A stretch of DNA of 14,399 bases from Candidatus Kaiserbacteria bacterium (lineage in GTDB: Bacteria; Patescibacteriota; Minisyncoccia; Phycocordibacterales; UBA2100): positions 892-15,290 of the forward strand of contig DPYD01000070.1 of assembly GCA_003545515.1 (NCBI GenBank), read 5' to 3'. This document shows, one piece after another, positions 5,226 to 11,538 of this stretch. The position numbers were made by a program, and so were the translations under genes. Numbering within the stretch: position 1 is the first letter of the stretch; the number at the start of each line of letters is the position of its first letter. The notes below the pieces were generated by a model. That model did not search any database, was not told the origin of the DNA, and saw only the letters and a list, made by a program, of their open reading frames with translations.

Positions 5226-7922
5226 ATGGCCCCCTTTCATAATTACACTACGAAAGCGAAAGAGGCGATACACCGCGCGCATCAACTCGCGGTCGAACGC
5301 GGGCACAATCAAGTATCCACCGCGCATCTCCTCGCGGCGCTCCTCATGCAGGAGGAGTCCATGGTTCTGCCGATGCTTGAACAGCTGGAAATAGACATTG
5401 CCCACTTCACAGATTCTGTCTTAGAACTCATCGAGGGTGGTTCGGGAAATACCGCCGTGTCTCCGTCGTTCCAGCTCTATTTAACGCCGGAACTCGTGCG
5501 TGTCTTTGAAGCGGCACCCCGAATAAGCGCATCATTCAATGACCAGTTCGTCTCGCCGGAACATCTGCTCCTGGGTCTTATCGAACATCCCGGCCCGGCC
5601 TCTGATGTTCTGACGCGTTTTCGCATTGACAGAGCCGCACTCGCGCGCGTCCTTTCCGACATAAAAGAAGGGAAGATACGCGATGTAGATGAGCCGAAAA
5701 AGCCACGGGCATTGAGTCGCTTTGCGCGCTCGCTTACAGATCGTGCACGAGAAAACAAGCTTGACCCCGTTATCGGGCGCGATACGGAAATAATACGTGT
5801 TGTGCAAATACTCTCGCGTCGCACAAAGAACAACCCAATTTTGATAGGTGAGGCGGGCGTGGGAAAGACGGCTGTTGCCGAAGGGTTGGCTCAGCGCATC
5901 GCTTCTGGAGATGTGTCGGAATCCTTGCGTGGAAAAGAGCTTGTCCAGCTTGATCTTGGACTTCTCATAGCAGGCACCAAATATCGCGGAGAATTCGAAG
6001 AGCGTCTGAAAGCCGTTATGCGGGAAGTGGAACGTTCGGAAGGGAAGATAATCCTTTTCATAGACGAACTTCATACGCTCGTGGGTGCTGGCGCCGCGGA
6101 AGGATCCATGGATGCATCCAACATGCTTAAGCCCGCCCTCGCACGCGGGGAAATCCGCGTCATAGGAGCCACGACCCTTAAGGAATTTCAGCGACATATT
6201 GAACACGATCCCGCGCTTACGCGTCGGTTCCAGCCCGTCTACGTCAATGAGCCGTCCATTGAGGATGCCATAGCAATATTGCGCGGTCTGAAAGAGCGCT
6301 ACGAGCTGTACCATGGTGTCCAGATCACAGATGATGCAATTGTTGCCGCCGTCCAGCTTTCCACCCGCTACATCACGGAAAGATTTCTTCCCGACAAAGC
6401 CATAGACTTGATAGATGAAGCGTCGTCCGCTCTGCGTCTTTCCCTTGAGAACAAACCGCCGATTCTCGAAGAGGCGCATCGGAAGATAACGCGGCTTGAG
6501 ATAGAGCGCGAAGCGCTGAAGAAAGAGGCGGAAGGGGCTGAAGGAAAGGCGCGGACCCGCGTGCGTTCCATAGAGAAAGAAGTAGCCGATTTGCGAGATT
6601 CCACGCGAGAGCTAGAACTCAAATGGAAGAATGAGAAAGAGACACTCTCGGAGATGAAGCGCGGTAAAAGTGAACTTGATAAAGCGCGCGTTGATGCCGA
6701 CGCCGCAGAAAGCGTGGCTGATCTTACAAAGGCCGCAGAGATACGCTACGTTAAGATACCGACTCTTGAGAAAGAGGTAGATGCCGCGACAAAACGTTTG
6801 AAGAAGCTTCAGGCAACGCGGCGGATACTGCGGGAAGAAATAACCGCAGAGGATATCGCCGAAGTTGTCTGTCGTTGGACAGGTGTCCCTGTAGCCCGCA
6901 TGCTCGAAGAAGAGGCGGAGAAACTCTCACGTATGGAGGCGGAATTAAAGAAGCGCGTAGTCGGGCAAGATGAGGCGGTCCAGAAAGTATCTGACGCTAT
7001 CAAAAGAAGTCGTGCGGGTATAGCAGATCCAAATCGTCCTGTCGGAAGCTTTCTCTTTTTGGGTCCTACCGGCGTTGGGAAGACAGAATTGACGCGCGCG
7101 CTTTCGGGATTTCTTTTTGATACCGAGAAATCGCTCATTCGTGTTGATATGTCGGAGTATATGGAGAAACACTCGATTTCAAAGATGATAGGTTCACCCC
7201 CGGGCTACGTGGGGTACGATGAGGGCGGAGGATTGACAGAGCTTGTACGTCACCGACCATACTCCGTTATCCTGTTTGACGAGATAGAAAAGGCGCACCC
7301 AGAAATTTTCAACATTCTCCTACAGGTCTTGGATAACGGGCGGCTCACAGATGCCAAAGGACGCACTGTTAATTTCAAGAACACCGTTATCATTATGACC
7401 TCCAATATTGGCGCCGAACACATAGACAAAATGTCGGGCCTTGGTTTTGGAAGTGGAGTTTCGCGGACCGAGATAGAGCGTTATGAGCACGTGAAGGAAA
7501 AAGTCATGAGCTCGCTCAAGGAGTTTTTCCGTCCGGAGTTTTTGAACCGACTCGATGAAATAGTGCTCTTCAACATCCTCGCTCCTGACGCGATCGGGAG
7601 CATAGTTCGTATGCAGGTTGAGCTCGTCGCTAAACGTCTGGAAGATAAAAACATCAAACTTTTGCTTTCCGAGGGTGCGCTAGGGCATCTCGCTAAAGAG
7701 GGCTACAACCCTCAATATGGCGCTCGTCCTCTTAAGCGCCTCATTCAGACAAAAATAATGACGCCGGTTGCGAACATGATGGTAACAAGAGGGGTCATGG
7801 AGGGTGGTTCTGTTTCAGTTGATTTAAAAGATGGTGAATTTACGTTCGACGTACGCAAAGGCCCCGAAAGGGTTCGTGGAGCACGGTCTCGAGCTCGAAC
7901 AAAGACGGTCACTGCGGTGTAG
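5226..7922 (+). CDS. clpB: ClpB/ClpC-type AAA+ unfoldase
   Basis: This hexameric ATPase threads aggregated or tagged proteins through its pore. In the 898 residues I see an N-domain with two Clp repeats (5-40 and about 80-145). AAA-1 has Walker A GEAGVGKT (208-215), Walker B ILFIDE (276-281) and pore loop KYRG near 252. A long coiled-coil middle domain spans about 410-530. AAA-2 has Walker A GPTGVGKT (613-620), Walker B VILFDE (681-686) and pore loop GYVG (660-663), followed by a D2 C-domain ([10 protein letters not shown], 831-840). The middle domain has ClpB length (ClpC's is about half). However, the segment after TSNIGA carries GLGF (738-741) in an insertion that ClpC has for docking ClpP and E. 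coli ClpB lacks. The C-terminal tail is basic. Whether it is a disaggregase, a protease partner, or both is open. Confidence 0.93.
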   Translation: MAPFHNYTTKAKEAIHRAHQLAVERGHNQVSTAHLLAALLMQEESMVLPMLEQLEIDIAHFTDSVLELIEGGSGNTAVSPSFQLYLTPELVRVFEAAPRISASFNDQFVSPEHLLLGLIEHPGPASDVLTRFRIDRAALARVLSDIKEGKIRDVDEPKKPRALSRFARSLTDRARENKLDPVIGRDTEIIRVVQILSRRTKNNPILIGEAGVGKTAVAEGLAQRIASGDVSESLRGKELVQLDLGLLIAGTKYRGEFEERLKAVMREVERSEGKIILFIDELHTLVGAGAAEGSMDASNMLKPALARGEIRVIGATTLKEFQRHIEHDPALTRRFQPVYVNEPSIEDAIAILRGLKERYELYHGVQITDDAIVAAVQLSTRYITERFLPDKAIDLIDEASSALRLSLENKPPILEEAHRKITRLEIEREALKKEAEGAEGKARTRVRSIEKEVADLRDSTRELELKWKNEKETLSEMKRGKSELDKARVDADAAESVADLTKAAEIRYVKIPTLEKEVDAATKRLKKLQATRRILREEITAEDIAEVVCRWTGVPVARMLEEEAEKLSRMEAELKKRVVGQDEAVQKVSDAIKRSRAGIADPNRPVGSFLFLGPTGVGKTELTRALSGFLFDTEKSLIRVDMSEYMEKHSISKMIGSPPGYVGYDEGGGLTELVRHRPYSVILFDEIEKAHPEIFNILLQVLDNGRLTDAKGRTVNFKNTVIIMTSNIGAEHIDKMSGLGFGSGVSRTEIERYEHVKEKVMSSLKEFFRPEFLNRLDEIVLFNILAPDAIGSIVRMQVELVAKRLEDKNIKLLLSEGALGHLAKEGYNPQYGARPLKRLIQTKIMTPVANMMVTRGVMEGGSVSVDLKDGEFTFDVRKGPERVRGARSRARTKTVTAV

Positions 7923-7948
7923 ATCCTCGCTCATTTTCTCGATTTAGG

Positions 7949-7954
7949 TATAAT
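7949..7954 (+). promoter_or_regulatory. tRNA-Tyr -10 box
   Basis: Consensus TATAAT ends 10 nt before the mature tRNA-Tyr 5' end, so initiation would fall a few bases upstream of the tRNA. No convincing -35 is visible at 16-18 bp spacing. Confidence 0.6.
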
Positions 7955-7964
7955 CAATCTCGTT

Positions 7965-8047
7965 GCGCCGGTGGTAGAGCAGTCAATTACGACGCGCTGT
8001 AGACGCGTTGCCTTCGGGCTACGGGGGTGCAAATCCCTCCCGGCGCA
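7965..8047 (+). tRNA. tRNA-Tyr (GTA), with unusual G37, A18 and G55
   Basis: The fold is class II. The acceptor GCGCCGG pairs perfectly with 8040-8046, followed by discriminator A8047. The D-stem is GTA/TAC, the anticodon stem ACGCG/CGCGT has loop CTGTAGA (anticodon GTA at 7999-8001), a GCC-TTCG-GGC variable arm follows, and the T-stem is GGGGG/CCCTC. CCA is not encoded. Three bases are odd. Position 37 is G (8002), where bacterial tRNA-Tyr normally has an A that is isopentenylated. Position 55 in the T-loop is G (8029; loop TGCAAAT) instead of the near-universal U. Position 18 in the D-loop is A (7981) instead of G, so the usual G18-U55 tertiary pair is changed at both ends. Position 19 (G) and 56 (C) are normal. 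Confidence 0.9.
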
Positions 8048-8097
8048 CAAAGATGATATGATTGCAGTTGGTCGAAAGGCGTTTATTTAATCACTAG

Positions 8098-8103
8098 TAT
8101 ATT
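8098..8103 (+). promoter_or_regulatory. Candidate -10 box for the EF-Tu-domain-2-like gene
   Basis: TATATT ends 5 nt before the ATG at 8109. The context resembles the Clp gene's start (TATATTT followed by TATGG). No Shine-Dalgarno sequence is present. This box may also serve the pilin gene 20 bp downstream. Confidence 0.4.
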
Positions 8104-8108
8104 TGCAT

Positions 8109-8357
8109 ATGGAGAAACCAATCGGCACTGTCACGCACTGGTATGACAAGATCAGTGTTGCCGTCGTAAGGTTGACTGGAAAGCTCTCTAAGGGCGACAA
8201 GGTCAAGATAAAGAAAGGAGACGAGGAATTTGAGGATACCGTCTCTTCTCTCCAGATCGATCACAAAGATGTCTCATCTGCGAAGAAGGGAGACGACGCT
8301 GCAATCAAATTCTCGGAGCGTGCAAAGGAAGGTGCGTCCGTATTTTTGGAGAAGTAA
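8109..8357 (+). CDS. Small EF-Tu domain-2-like beta-barrel protein
   Basis: The 82-residue product (MEKPIGTVTHWYDKISVAVV at the start) has the alternating pattern of the translation-factor domain 2 barrel: a GTVTHWYDKISVAVVRL strand pair, the turn KLSKGDKVKI, then SSLQIDHKDVSSAKKGDDAAIKF, ending ASVFLEK. This matches proteins annotated as 'translation elongation factor-like', found as stand-alone genes in archaea and CPR bacteria, whose role is unsettled. It is Lys-rich (16 of 82) and has no GTPase domain. I chose the ATG at 8109 over a TTG at 8103 because the latter falls on the last base of the -10-like box. It probably forms a two-gene unit with the pilin gene. A molecular role cannot be inferred here. 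Confidence 0.8.
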   Translation: MEKPIGTVTHWYDKISVAVVRLTGKLSKGDKVKIKKGDEEFEDTVSSLQIDHKDVSSAKKGDDAAIKFSERAKEGASVFLEK

Positions 8358-8377
8358 CTTCTTAACCCATATCAAGC

Positions 8378-8815
8378 ATGTCTCATAGAAAGACCGAAAC
8401 CGTCTTAGTGTCTTTTTTAGTTGTATTTTTAACTGCTATTCCTCTTTTTGCATTTGCGGCATTGCCATATAAAATCGTTCCCTGTGATGGCTTAAATTGC
8501 ACCATCTGCGACATAGCGACTCTTGCGCAAAATGTTCTCAATACCGGCATTTATATCGCCATATTCCTCTCCGCGGTACTCTTTGCATGGGCGGGATGGA
8601 AGTATGTGACGGCGGGAGGCAATCCAGGAAAAGCGACTCAAGCTCGTGAGGTTTTCACAAACGTGCTTATTGGACTCGTCATTATACTCGCGGGCTGGCT
8701 CGTCGTGGATACTCTCATGAAGACGCTTGTGAAGGACAGCGACGGATTTGGTCCGTGGAATAAGATATGTACGTATCAAACTGACTCGGCCGGACGTATT
8801 CGTGGAGGCATTTGA
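8378..8815 (+). CDS. VirB2/TrbC-like pilin
   Basis: The 145-residue product has a Sec-type signal peptide (residues 1-28: basic MSHRKTE, long hydrophobic core, likely cleavage after AFA). A short Cys-containing segment follows (C36, C41, C44), then two hydrophobic helices: about 54-76 (GIYIAIFLSAVLFAWAGWKY) and about 93-115 (VLIGLVIILAGWLVVDTLMK). They are joined by a short polar loop with the motif VTAGGNPGKATQAREV. Two helices with a G-N-P-rich loop after a signal peptide is the VirB2/TrbC type IV secretion pilin plan, commonly encoded singly in CPR genomes. No other secretion gene is in the window, so surface-pilus assembly is inferred only from the family. The spacing of 20 bp suggests cotranscription with the upstream gene. 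The stop is TGA. Confidence 0.75.
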   Translation: MSHRKTETVLVSFLVVFLTAIPLFAFAALPYKIVPCDGLNCTICDIATLAQNVLNTGIYIAIFLSAVLFAWAGWKYVTAGGNPGKATQAREVFTNVLIGLVIILAGWLVVDTLMKTLVKDSDGFGPWNKICTYQTDSAGRIRGGI

Positions 8816-8834
8816 ACGAGGTAAGCCCTGAGAA

Positions 8835-8863
8835 TTGACCGACAGGTATCAATAGGGTATTGT
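8835..8863 (+). promoter_or_regulatory. rpmG promoter (leaderless geometry)
   Basis: TTGACC (8835-8840), a 17-bp spacer and TATTGT (8858-8863) form a good sigma-70-type promoter. The -10 ends 8 nt before the rpmG ATG at 8872, so transcription should begin within a base or two of the start codon. Confidence 0.65.
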
Positions 8864-8871
8864 GCTCCTTT

Positions 8872-9030
8872 ATGTCCCAAGACCAACTCATAAAATTGGC
8901 GTGTCAAAAGTGCTCGCGCACCAATTATTGGTCGCGCAAGAACAAGAAGCTCGTCGAGCGCAAAATAGAGCTCAAAAAATACTGCAAATGGTGCAGGGCA
9001 CATACTCTACATAAAGAAACAAAGAAGTAG
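8872..9030 (+). CDS. rpmG: Large-subunit ribosomal protein bL33
   Basis: The 52-residue product carries the L33 pattern: KLACQKCSRTNYWSRKNKK, a basic strand, then KYCKWCRAHTLHKETKK. Two Cys-x-x-Cys pairs (C11/C14 and C38/C41) form a zinc ribbon, so this is the zinc-binding type. L33 sits near the E site of the 50S subunit. The ATG at 8872 is set by the L33 N-terminus and by the promoter directly upstream. There is no Shine-Dalgarno sequence. Bases 8982-8997 near its 3' end can pair along 16 positions (one G-U) with 9032-9047 just after the stop. A degenerate second copy follows at once. Confidence 0.92.
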   Translation: MSQDQLIKLACQKCSRTNYWSRKNKKLVERKIELKKYCKWCRAHTLHKETKK

Positions 9031-9049
9031 TCCTGCACTATTTGCAGGA

Positions 9050-9219
9050 GGAGGGGGTCGGGGAACAAGAAGGTTCTCCGTGGAGGAAAGAGTGGGAAAA
9101 CCGTGGGCGCCCAGATTTTGTAGCGTGGAGCGCTAACAAAATCCAAGTACTCTTGGAGTGTTTCCCAGAACTGCTGGTGGTGCAGGGCACACACTGTTCA
9201 TAAGGAATCTAAAAAGTAG
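9050..9219 (+). pseudogene. Decayed second copy of rpmG
   Basis: The 3' end (9177-9219) encodes WCRAHTVHKESKK plus a TAG stop, against WCRAHTLHKETKK plus TAG in rpmG. About 35 of 42 bases match, and the protein changes are conservative. A 14-bp exact direct repeat (TGGTGCAGGGCACA) lies at 8989-9002 and 9178-9191. Further upstream, GGTCGGGGAACAAGAAG (9056-9072) resembles the rpmG segment around 8929-8948. Between these, extra sequence (about 9095-9170) includes a strong hairpin, 9114-9125 with 9131-9143, holding one bulged A. No start codon or first CxxC pair remains, and an in-frame TAG lies at 9121. I read it as a tandem duplicate broken by an inserted palindrome. The mild protein-level divergence suggests it was once functional. 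Confidence 0.6.
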
Positions 9220-9306
9220 CTTCAAGCTTCCAGCTTGGGAGTTTCGAGAAAAATCTTTTGAGGTTTGTCTATTTCGCTATAAGCTAGAAGCTGGCAGCTA
9301 AAAGCT
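9218..9306. repeat. Imperfect 19-bp inverted repeat of AGCTT-type sequence
   Basis: AGCTTCAAGCTTCCAGCTT (9218-9236) pairs with 9288-9306 at 16 of 19 positions, with 51 nt between. The word GCTTCCAGC recurs at 13137-13145 and 13151-13159. It is probably a dispersed intergenic repeat of this genome. The -10-like hexamer of tRNA-Trp lies just inside the right arm. Confidence 0.5.
9278..9283 (+). promoter_or_regulatory. Candidate tRNA-Trp -10 box
   Basis: TATAAG lies 30 nt before the mature tRNA 5' end. The -35 region (around TTTTGA at 9256-9261) is weak. Confidence 0.35.
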
Positions 9307-9313
9307 GTGCAGA

Positions 9314-9385
9314 GGGCCCATAAGCTCAATGGTAAACTGCCGGTCTCCAAAACCGGACTTCTAGGTTCGAATCCTAGTGGGCCCG
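9314..9385 (+). tRNA. tRNA-Trp (CCA)
   Basis: The acceptor GGGCCCA pairs perfectly with 9378-9384, followed by discriminator G9385. The anticodon stem CCGGT/ACCGG holds loop CTCCAAA with anticodon CCA at 9347-9349. The T-arm is CTAGG-TTCGAAT-CCTAG. The D-stem has one C12-A23 mismatch, and CCA is not encoded. A36-A37-A38 is present, the recognition signature for the isopentenyltransferase MiaA. The miaA stop codon on the other strand begins only two bases beyond the tRNA 3' end. Confidence 0.95.
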
Positions 9386-9386
9386 C

Positions 9387-10316
9387 CTACGACCTTATCC
9401 ATCGTTTGACGTGTTTTAAGATATTAGATTTTCTGTTTGGGTTAAACCATGTAATTTCCTTGTTGCGCCTCCAGTAAGTCATTTGCCGCTTCGCGTAGCG
9501 GCGTATCTCTCGAAAGATTTCTTCTTCGAATTCCCGCCGAGACACCTTCCCTTGCAAGAGGCGGGCAAGTGAGCGGTATTCAAGTCCAAGTGCTTCCATG
9601 CGCTTGTACGACAGTCCTCGTGTATGCAAACGCTTCGCCTCCGCAACCATCCCTCGGCTAATTCGTGCGAATAAGCGAATAGTTATCTGACGCTCAAGCA
9701 TCTTCATCTTAGGAGAAACTCCGATCCAGAGTACCTTATAACGATTTACGAAATCGTTAATGTTCCCATAACGACTTCGTAAATCGTTATTTCTGGAGAC
9801 CGCGCCGAACATTTCGGCGATTTCAACCGCACGAATGAGGCGGCGTTTGTTGTGCGGATCTATCGTTTTCGCGCGGCGCGAGTCGCGCTTTTTGAGGAGA
9901 GCAAAAAGCTCGGCGGCACTCTTTTTCTCAAGTTGCGCGCGCAATTTCGGATTTGCAGGGACATTCGGGAGAGTCACTCGCCCCATGAGTGTGTCGATAT
10001 AAAATCCCGTGCCTCCCGCTATTATCGGCAAGAGTCCTCTACGAAGTGTCGTAGCAATAACTTTTCGGCCACGCACTAAAAAATCGTGCGCGGTGAACGT
10101 CTTTTTCGGAGAGACGACGTCTAAAAGATGATGTCGAATACCGCGCATTTCGCGTTTTGTTATTTTGCCGGTTCCAATATCAAGACCTCGGTACACTTGG
10201 CGGCTGTCAGCCGATATCACCTCGCCACCGAATTTCCGCGCAAGCTCGACCGCCAAAGCGCTTTTGCCGGACGATGTCGGGCCGACGATAACTAGCACTT
10301 TTTGTTTCTTTGGCAT
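9387..10316 (-). CDS. miaA: tRNA dimethylallyltransferase
   Basis: MiaA transfers a dimethylallyl group to N6 of A37 in tRNAs that read UNN codons. The 309-residue product shows P-loop GPTSSGKS (12-19), the signature SADSRQVYRGLDIGTGK (35-51) with the catalytic-region Asp37, GGTGFY (101-106), the DPHNKRRLIRAVEI helix (153-166), and the C-terminal YAKRQMTYWRR segment. I chose the ATG at 10316. A start at 10391 would run antisense through tRNA-Leu. Residues about 176-194 read as two similar 9-10-residue units (NNDLRSRYGN, then INDFVNRYK) encoded by a pair of DNA palindromes; this looks like an in-frame insertion in a variable region before the conserved hydrophobic strand VLWIGV. The flanking tRNA-Trp and tRNA-Leu genes both carry its A36-A37-A38 target. 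Confidence 0.95.
   Translation of the reverse strand: MPKKQKVLVIVGPTSSGKSALAVELARKFGGEVISADSRQVYRGLDIGTGKITKREMRGIRHHLLDVVSPKKTFTAHDFLVRGRKVIATTLRRGLLPIIAGGTGFYIDTLMGRVTLPNVPANPKLRAQLEKKSAAELFALLKKRDSRRAKTIDPHNKRRLIRAVEIAEMFGAVSRNNDLRSRYGNINDFVNRYKVLWIGVSPKMKMLERQITIRLFARISRGMVAEAKRLHTRGLSYKRMEALGLEYRSLARLLQGKVSRREFEEEIFREIRRYAKRQMTYWRRNKEITWFNPNRKSNILKHVKRWIRS
9738..9790. repeat. Pair of palindromic elements inside miaA
   Basis: Element 1 has perfect 9-bp arms, TAACGATTT 9739-9747 with 9751-9759, around ACG. Element 2 has 10-bp arms with one mismatch, 9768-9777 with 9781-9790, around CGT. The two elements are about 80% identical and offset by 30 bp, so the reading frame is kept. They encode the repeated peptide units at MiaA residues about 176-194. 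Confidence 0.75.
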
Positions 10317-10324
10317 AGCTGGCG

Positions 10325-10331
10325 TATTATA
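10325..10331. promoter_or_regulatory. Shared symmetric -10 for miaA and tRNA-Leu
   Basis: TATTATA (10325-10331) reads as TATTAT on the plus strand, with TTGTTT 17 bp upstream at 10302-10307 as a -35, toward tRNA-Leu at 10340. It reads as consensus TATAAT (10331-10326) on the minus strand, ending 9 nt before the miaA ATG. One AT-rich box thus appears to serve both directions. The minus-strand -35 (TTCCGC) is weak and would lie within tRNA-Leu. Confidence 0.55.
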
Positions 10332-10339
10332 AGCATTCT

Positions 10340-10422
10340 GCTGGAGTGGCGGAATGGTATACGCGAACGACTCAAAATCGTTTGAGCGCAAGCTCGTGTG
10401 GGTTCAAGTCCCACCTCCAGCA
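10340..10422 (+). tRNA. tRNA-Leu (CAA)
   Basis: The fold is class II. The acceptor GCTGGAG pairs perfectly with 10415-10421, followed by discriminator A10422. The D-arm GCG/CGC has a normal GG in its loop. The anticodon stem AACGA/TCGTT has loop CTCAAAA (anticodon CAA, 10373-10375), the variable arm is GAGC-GCAA-GCTC, and the T-arm GTGGG-TTCAAGT-CCCAC is normal. CCA is not encoded. A36-A37-A38 marks it as a MiaA substrate. It is divergent from miaA, 23 bp away. Confidence 0.96.
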
Positions 10423-10443
10423 CTGCTTCCCCTGCCTCTATAC

Positions 10444-10472
10444 TTCAAACTCCGTACATCATACGTTATACT
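10444..10472 (+). promoter_or_regulatory. parB promoter (leaderless geometry)
   Basis: TTCAAA (10444-10449), a 17-bp spacer and TATACT (10467-10472) lie just upstream. The -10 ends 6 nt before the ATG at 10479, so the mRNA should start at or very near the start codon. No Shine-Dalgarno sequence is present. Confidence 0.6.
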
Positions 10473-10478
10473 TGTCTC

Positions 10479-11477
10479 ATGTCCGGTTACTATGGCGATT
10501 CCATTTTTTGGGTTGAGGTGGACCGAATAAAACCAAATCCTTTTCAACCGCGTAAGAATTTCGACGAAACTTCTCTCGCGTCTCTCGCGGAGTCCATTCG
10601 TCAGTACGGTGTTCTTCAGCCGCTTACGGTCACACGCAAGGAAATAGAACGTCCAGGTGAAGGAATACTGGTTGAGTATGAGCTTATTGCAGGAGAAAGG
10701 CGTCTGCGTGCCGCAAAACTCGCCGGGGTTGCCTCGGTTCCGGTCGTTATAAGGAGTGGCGAGGATGATGATAGGATGAAACTGGAAATTGCCATTATCG
10801 AAAACCTCCAGCGTGAAGACCTGAATCCGATAGATCGCGCGAAAGCATTCAACCGTCTCTATAAAGAATTCGGTCTCAAACATACGGAGATAGGAAAGCG
10901 TGTGGGAAAAAGTCGCGAGTATGTCTCAAATACACTGCGCATCCTTTCACTTCCTGAAGACATGCAGAATGCGCTTGCAGAAGGAAATATTAGCGAGGGT
11001 CATACTCGCCCTCTCCTCATGCTTATGGATCGCACCGAGGAGCAGAAAACGCTTTTTCAGGAGATACTTACGCGCAAACTCACGGTGAGAGATTCAGAAC
11101 AAGTTGCTCGCCGCATTGCGACGGAGCGCGCGCGTAAGCCCGATCTCACGCCTGAATTGCTTCTCTTGGAGCGCGAACTGACGGACACATTGGGGACGCG
11201 CGTGCGCATAGAAAAGAAAGATCAGGGAGGGAAGGTTCTGATAGATTTTTTCTCGGTGGACGATCTTGCGCATATTCGCTCCCTTCTCTCTCGTGAACAG
11301 AAACCAAAGAAGGTTGGGCCAGAAGAGATTGAGGATGAAACTCTTCTCGAGATTCCCGCAGAGCCGGCGTCGGCGCCAGAAGAAGCAGGGGTTCCGGATA
11401 CGGAAATTAAATCGTCGGCCGAGAAAGAAAAAACGTCCGAAGACGATCTATACTCCGTACGCAATTTCAGTGTTTAG
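10479..11477 (+). CDS. parB: Chromosome-partitioning protein ParB (Spo0J/Noc family)
   Basis: ParB is a CTP-dependent DNA clamp that loads at parS and spreads, working with ParA and SMC to segregate origins. In the 332 residues I see the N-terminal VDRIKPNPFQPRKNFDE (about 15-30), the box GERRLRAAK (72-80), the second CTP-site motif ENLQREDLNPIDRA (108-121), a helix-turn-helix (KHTEIGKRVGKSREYVSNTL, 134-153), and a dimerisation-type C-terminal region rich in Glu and Lys. I placed the start at 10479, where the ParB domain begins just after the promoter. The open frame extends upstream to 10398, but that overlaps tRNA-Leu. No parA is adjacent, and I found no copy of the common parS consensus in the window. 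Confidence 0.93.
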   Translation: MSGYYGDSIFWVEVDRIKPNPFQPRKNFDETSLASLAESIRQYGVLQPLTVTRKEIERPGEGILVEYELIAGERRLRAAKLAGVASVPVVIRSGEDDDRMKLEIAIIENLQREDLNPIDRAKAFNRLYKEFGLKHTEIGKRVGKSREYVSNTLRILSLPEDMQNALAEGNISEGHTRPLLMLMDRTEEQKTLFQEILTRKLTVRDSEQVARRIATERARKPDLTPELLLLERELTDTLGTRVRIEKKDQGGKVLIDFFSVDDLAHIRSLLSREQKPKKVGPEEIEDETLLEIPAEPASAPEEAGVPDTEIKSSAEKEKTSEDDLYSVRNFSV

Positions 11478-11482
11478 GGAGG

Positions 11483-11506
11483 ATGCTCGTATGCTCGTAT
11501 GCTTGT
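11483..11506. repeat. Three tandem 8-bp units
   Basis: ATGCTCGT, ATGCTCGT and ATGCTTGT follow each other directly, six bases after the parB stop and before the convergent rel gene ends at 11539. This gap holds no clear terminator hairpin. Confidence 0.6.
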
Positions 11507-11538
11507 TGCAGGCCCCGAACGGTACGCGGCCAGAATCT

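Noticed and set aside
5532..6479. Long open frame antisense to the Clp gene (315 codons)
   Set aside because: It lies fully within a well-supported AAA+ gene, shows no domain pattern, and is a by-product of codon use in the true frame.
9083..9090. GAGGAAAG, resembling the RNase P RNA conserved region I
   Set aside because: The rest of the RNase P core is absent and the region is too short. It is better explained as part of the decayed rpmG copy.
10317..10391. Longer miaA start at 10391
   Set aside because: It would be antisense through most of tRNA-Leu, and the MiaA domain starts with the ATG at 10316 next to a consensus -10.
10398..10478. Longer parB start at 10398
   Set aside because: It overlaps the 3' half of tRNA-Leu and adds residues unlike ParB. 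The promoter lies inside this stretch.
11483..11506. Tandem 8-bp repeat as a possible CRISPR or iteron array
   Set aside because: Only three contiguous units without spacers, and no replication gene or origin features nearby.
10423..11538. parS site near parB
   Set aside because: I found no match to the common 16-bp parS consensus around TTCACGTGAA. The species' site may differ or lie elsewhere.
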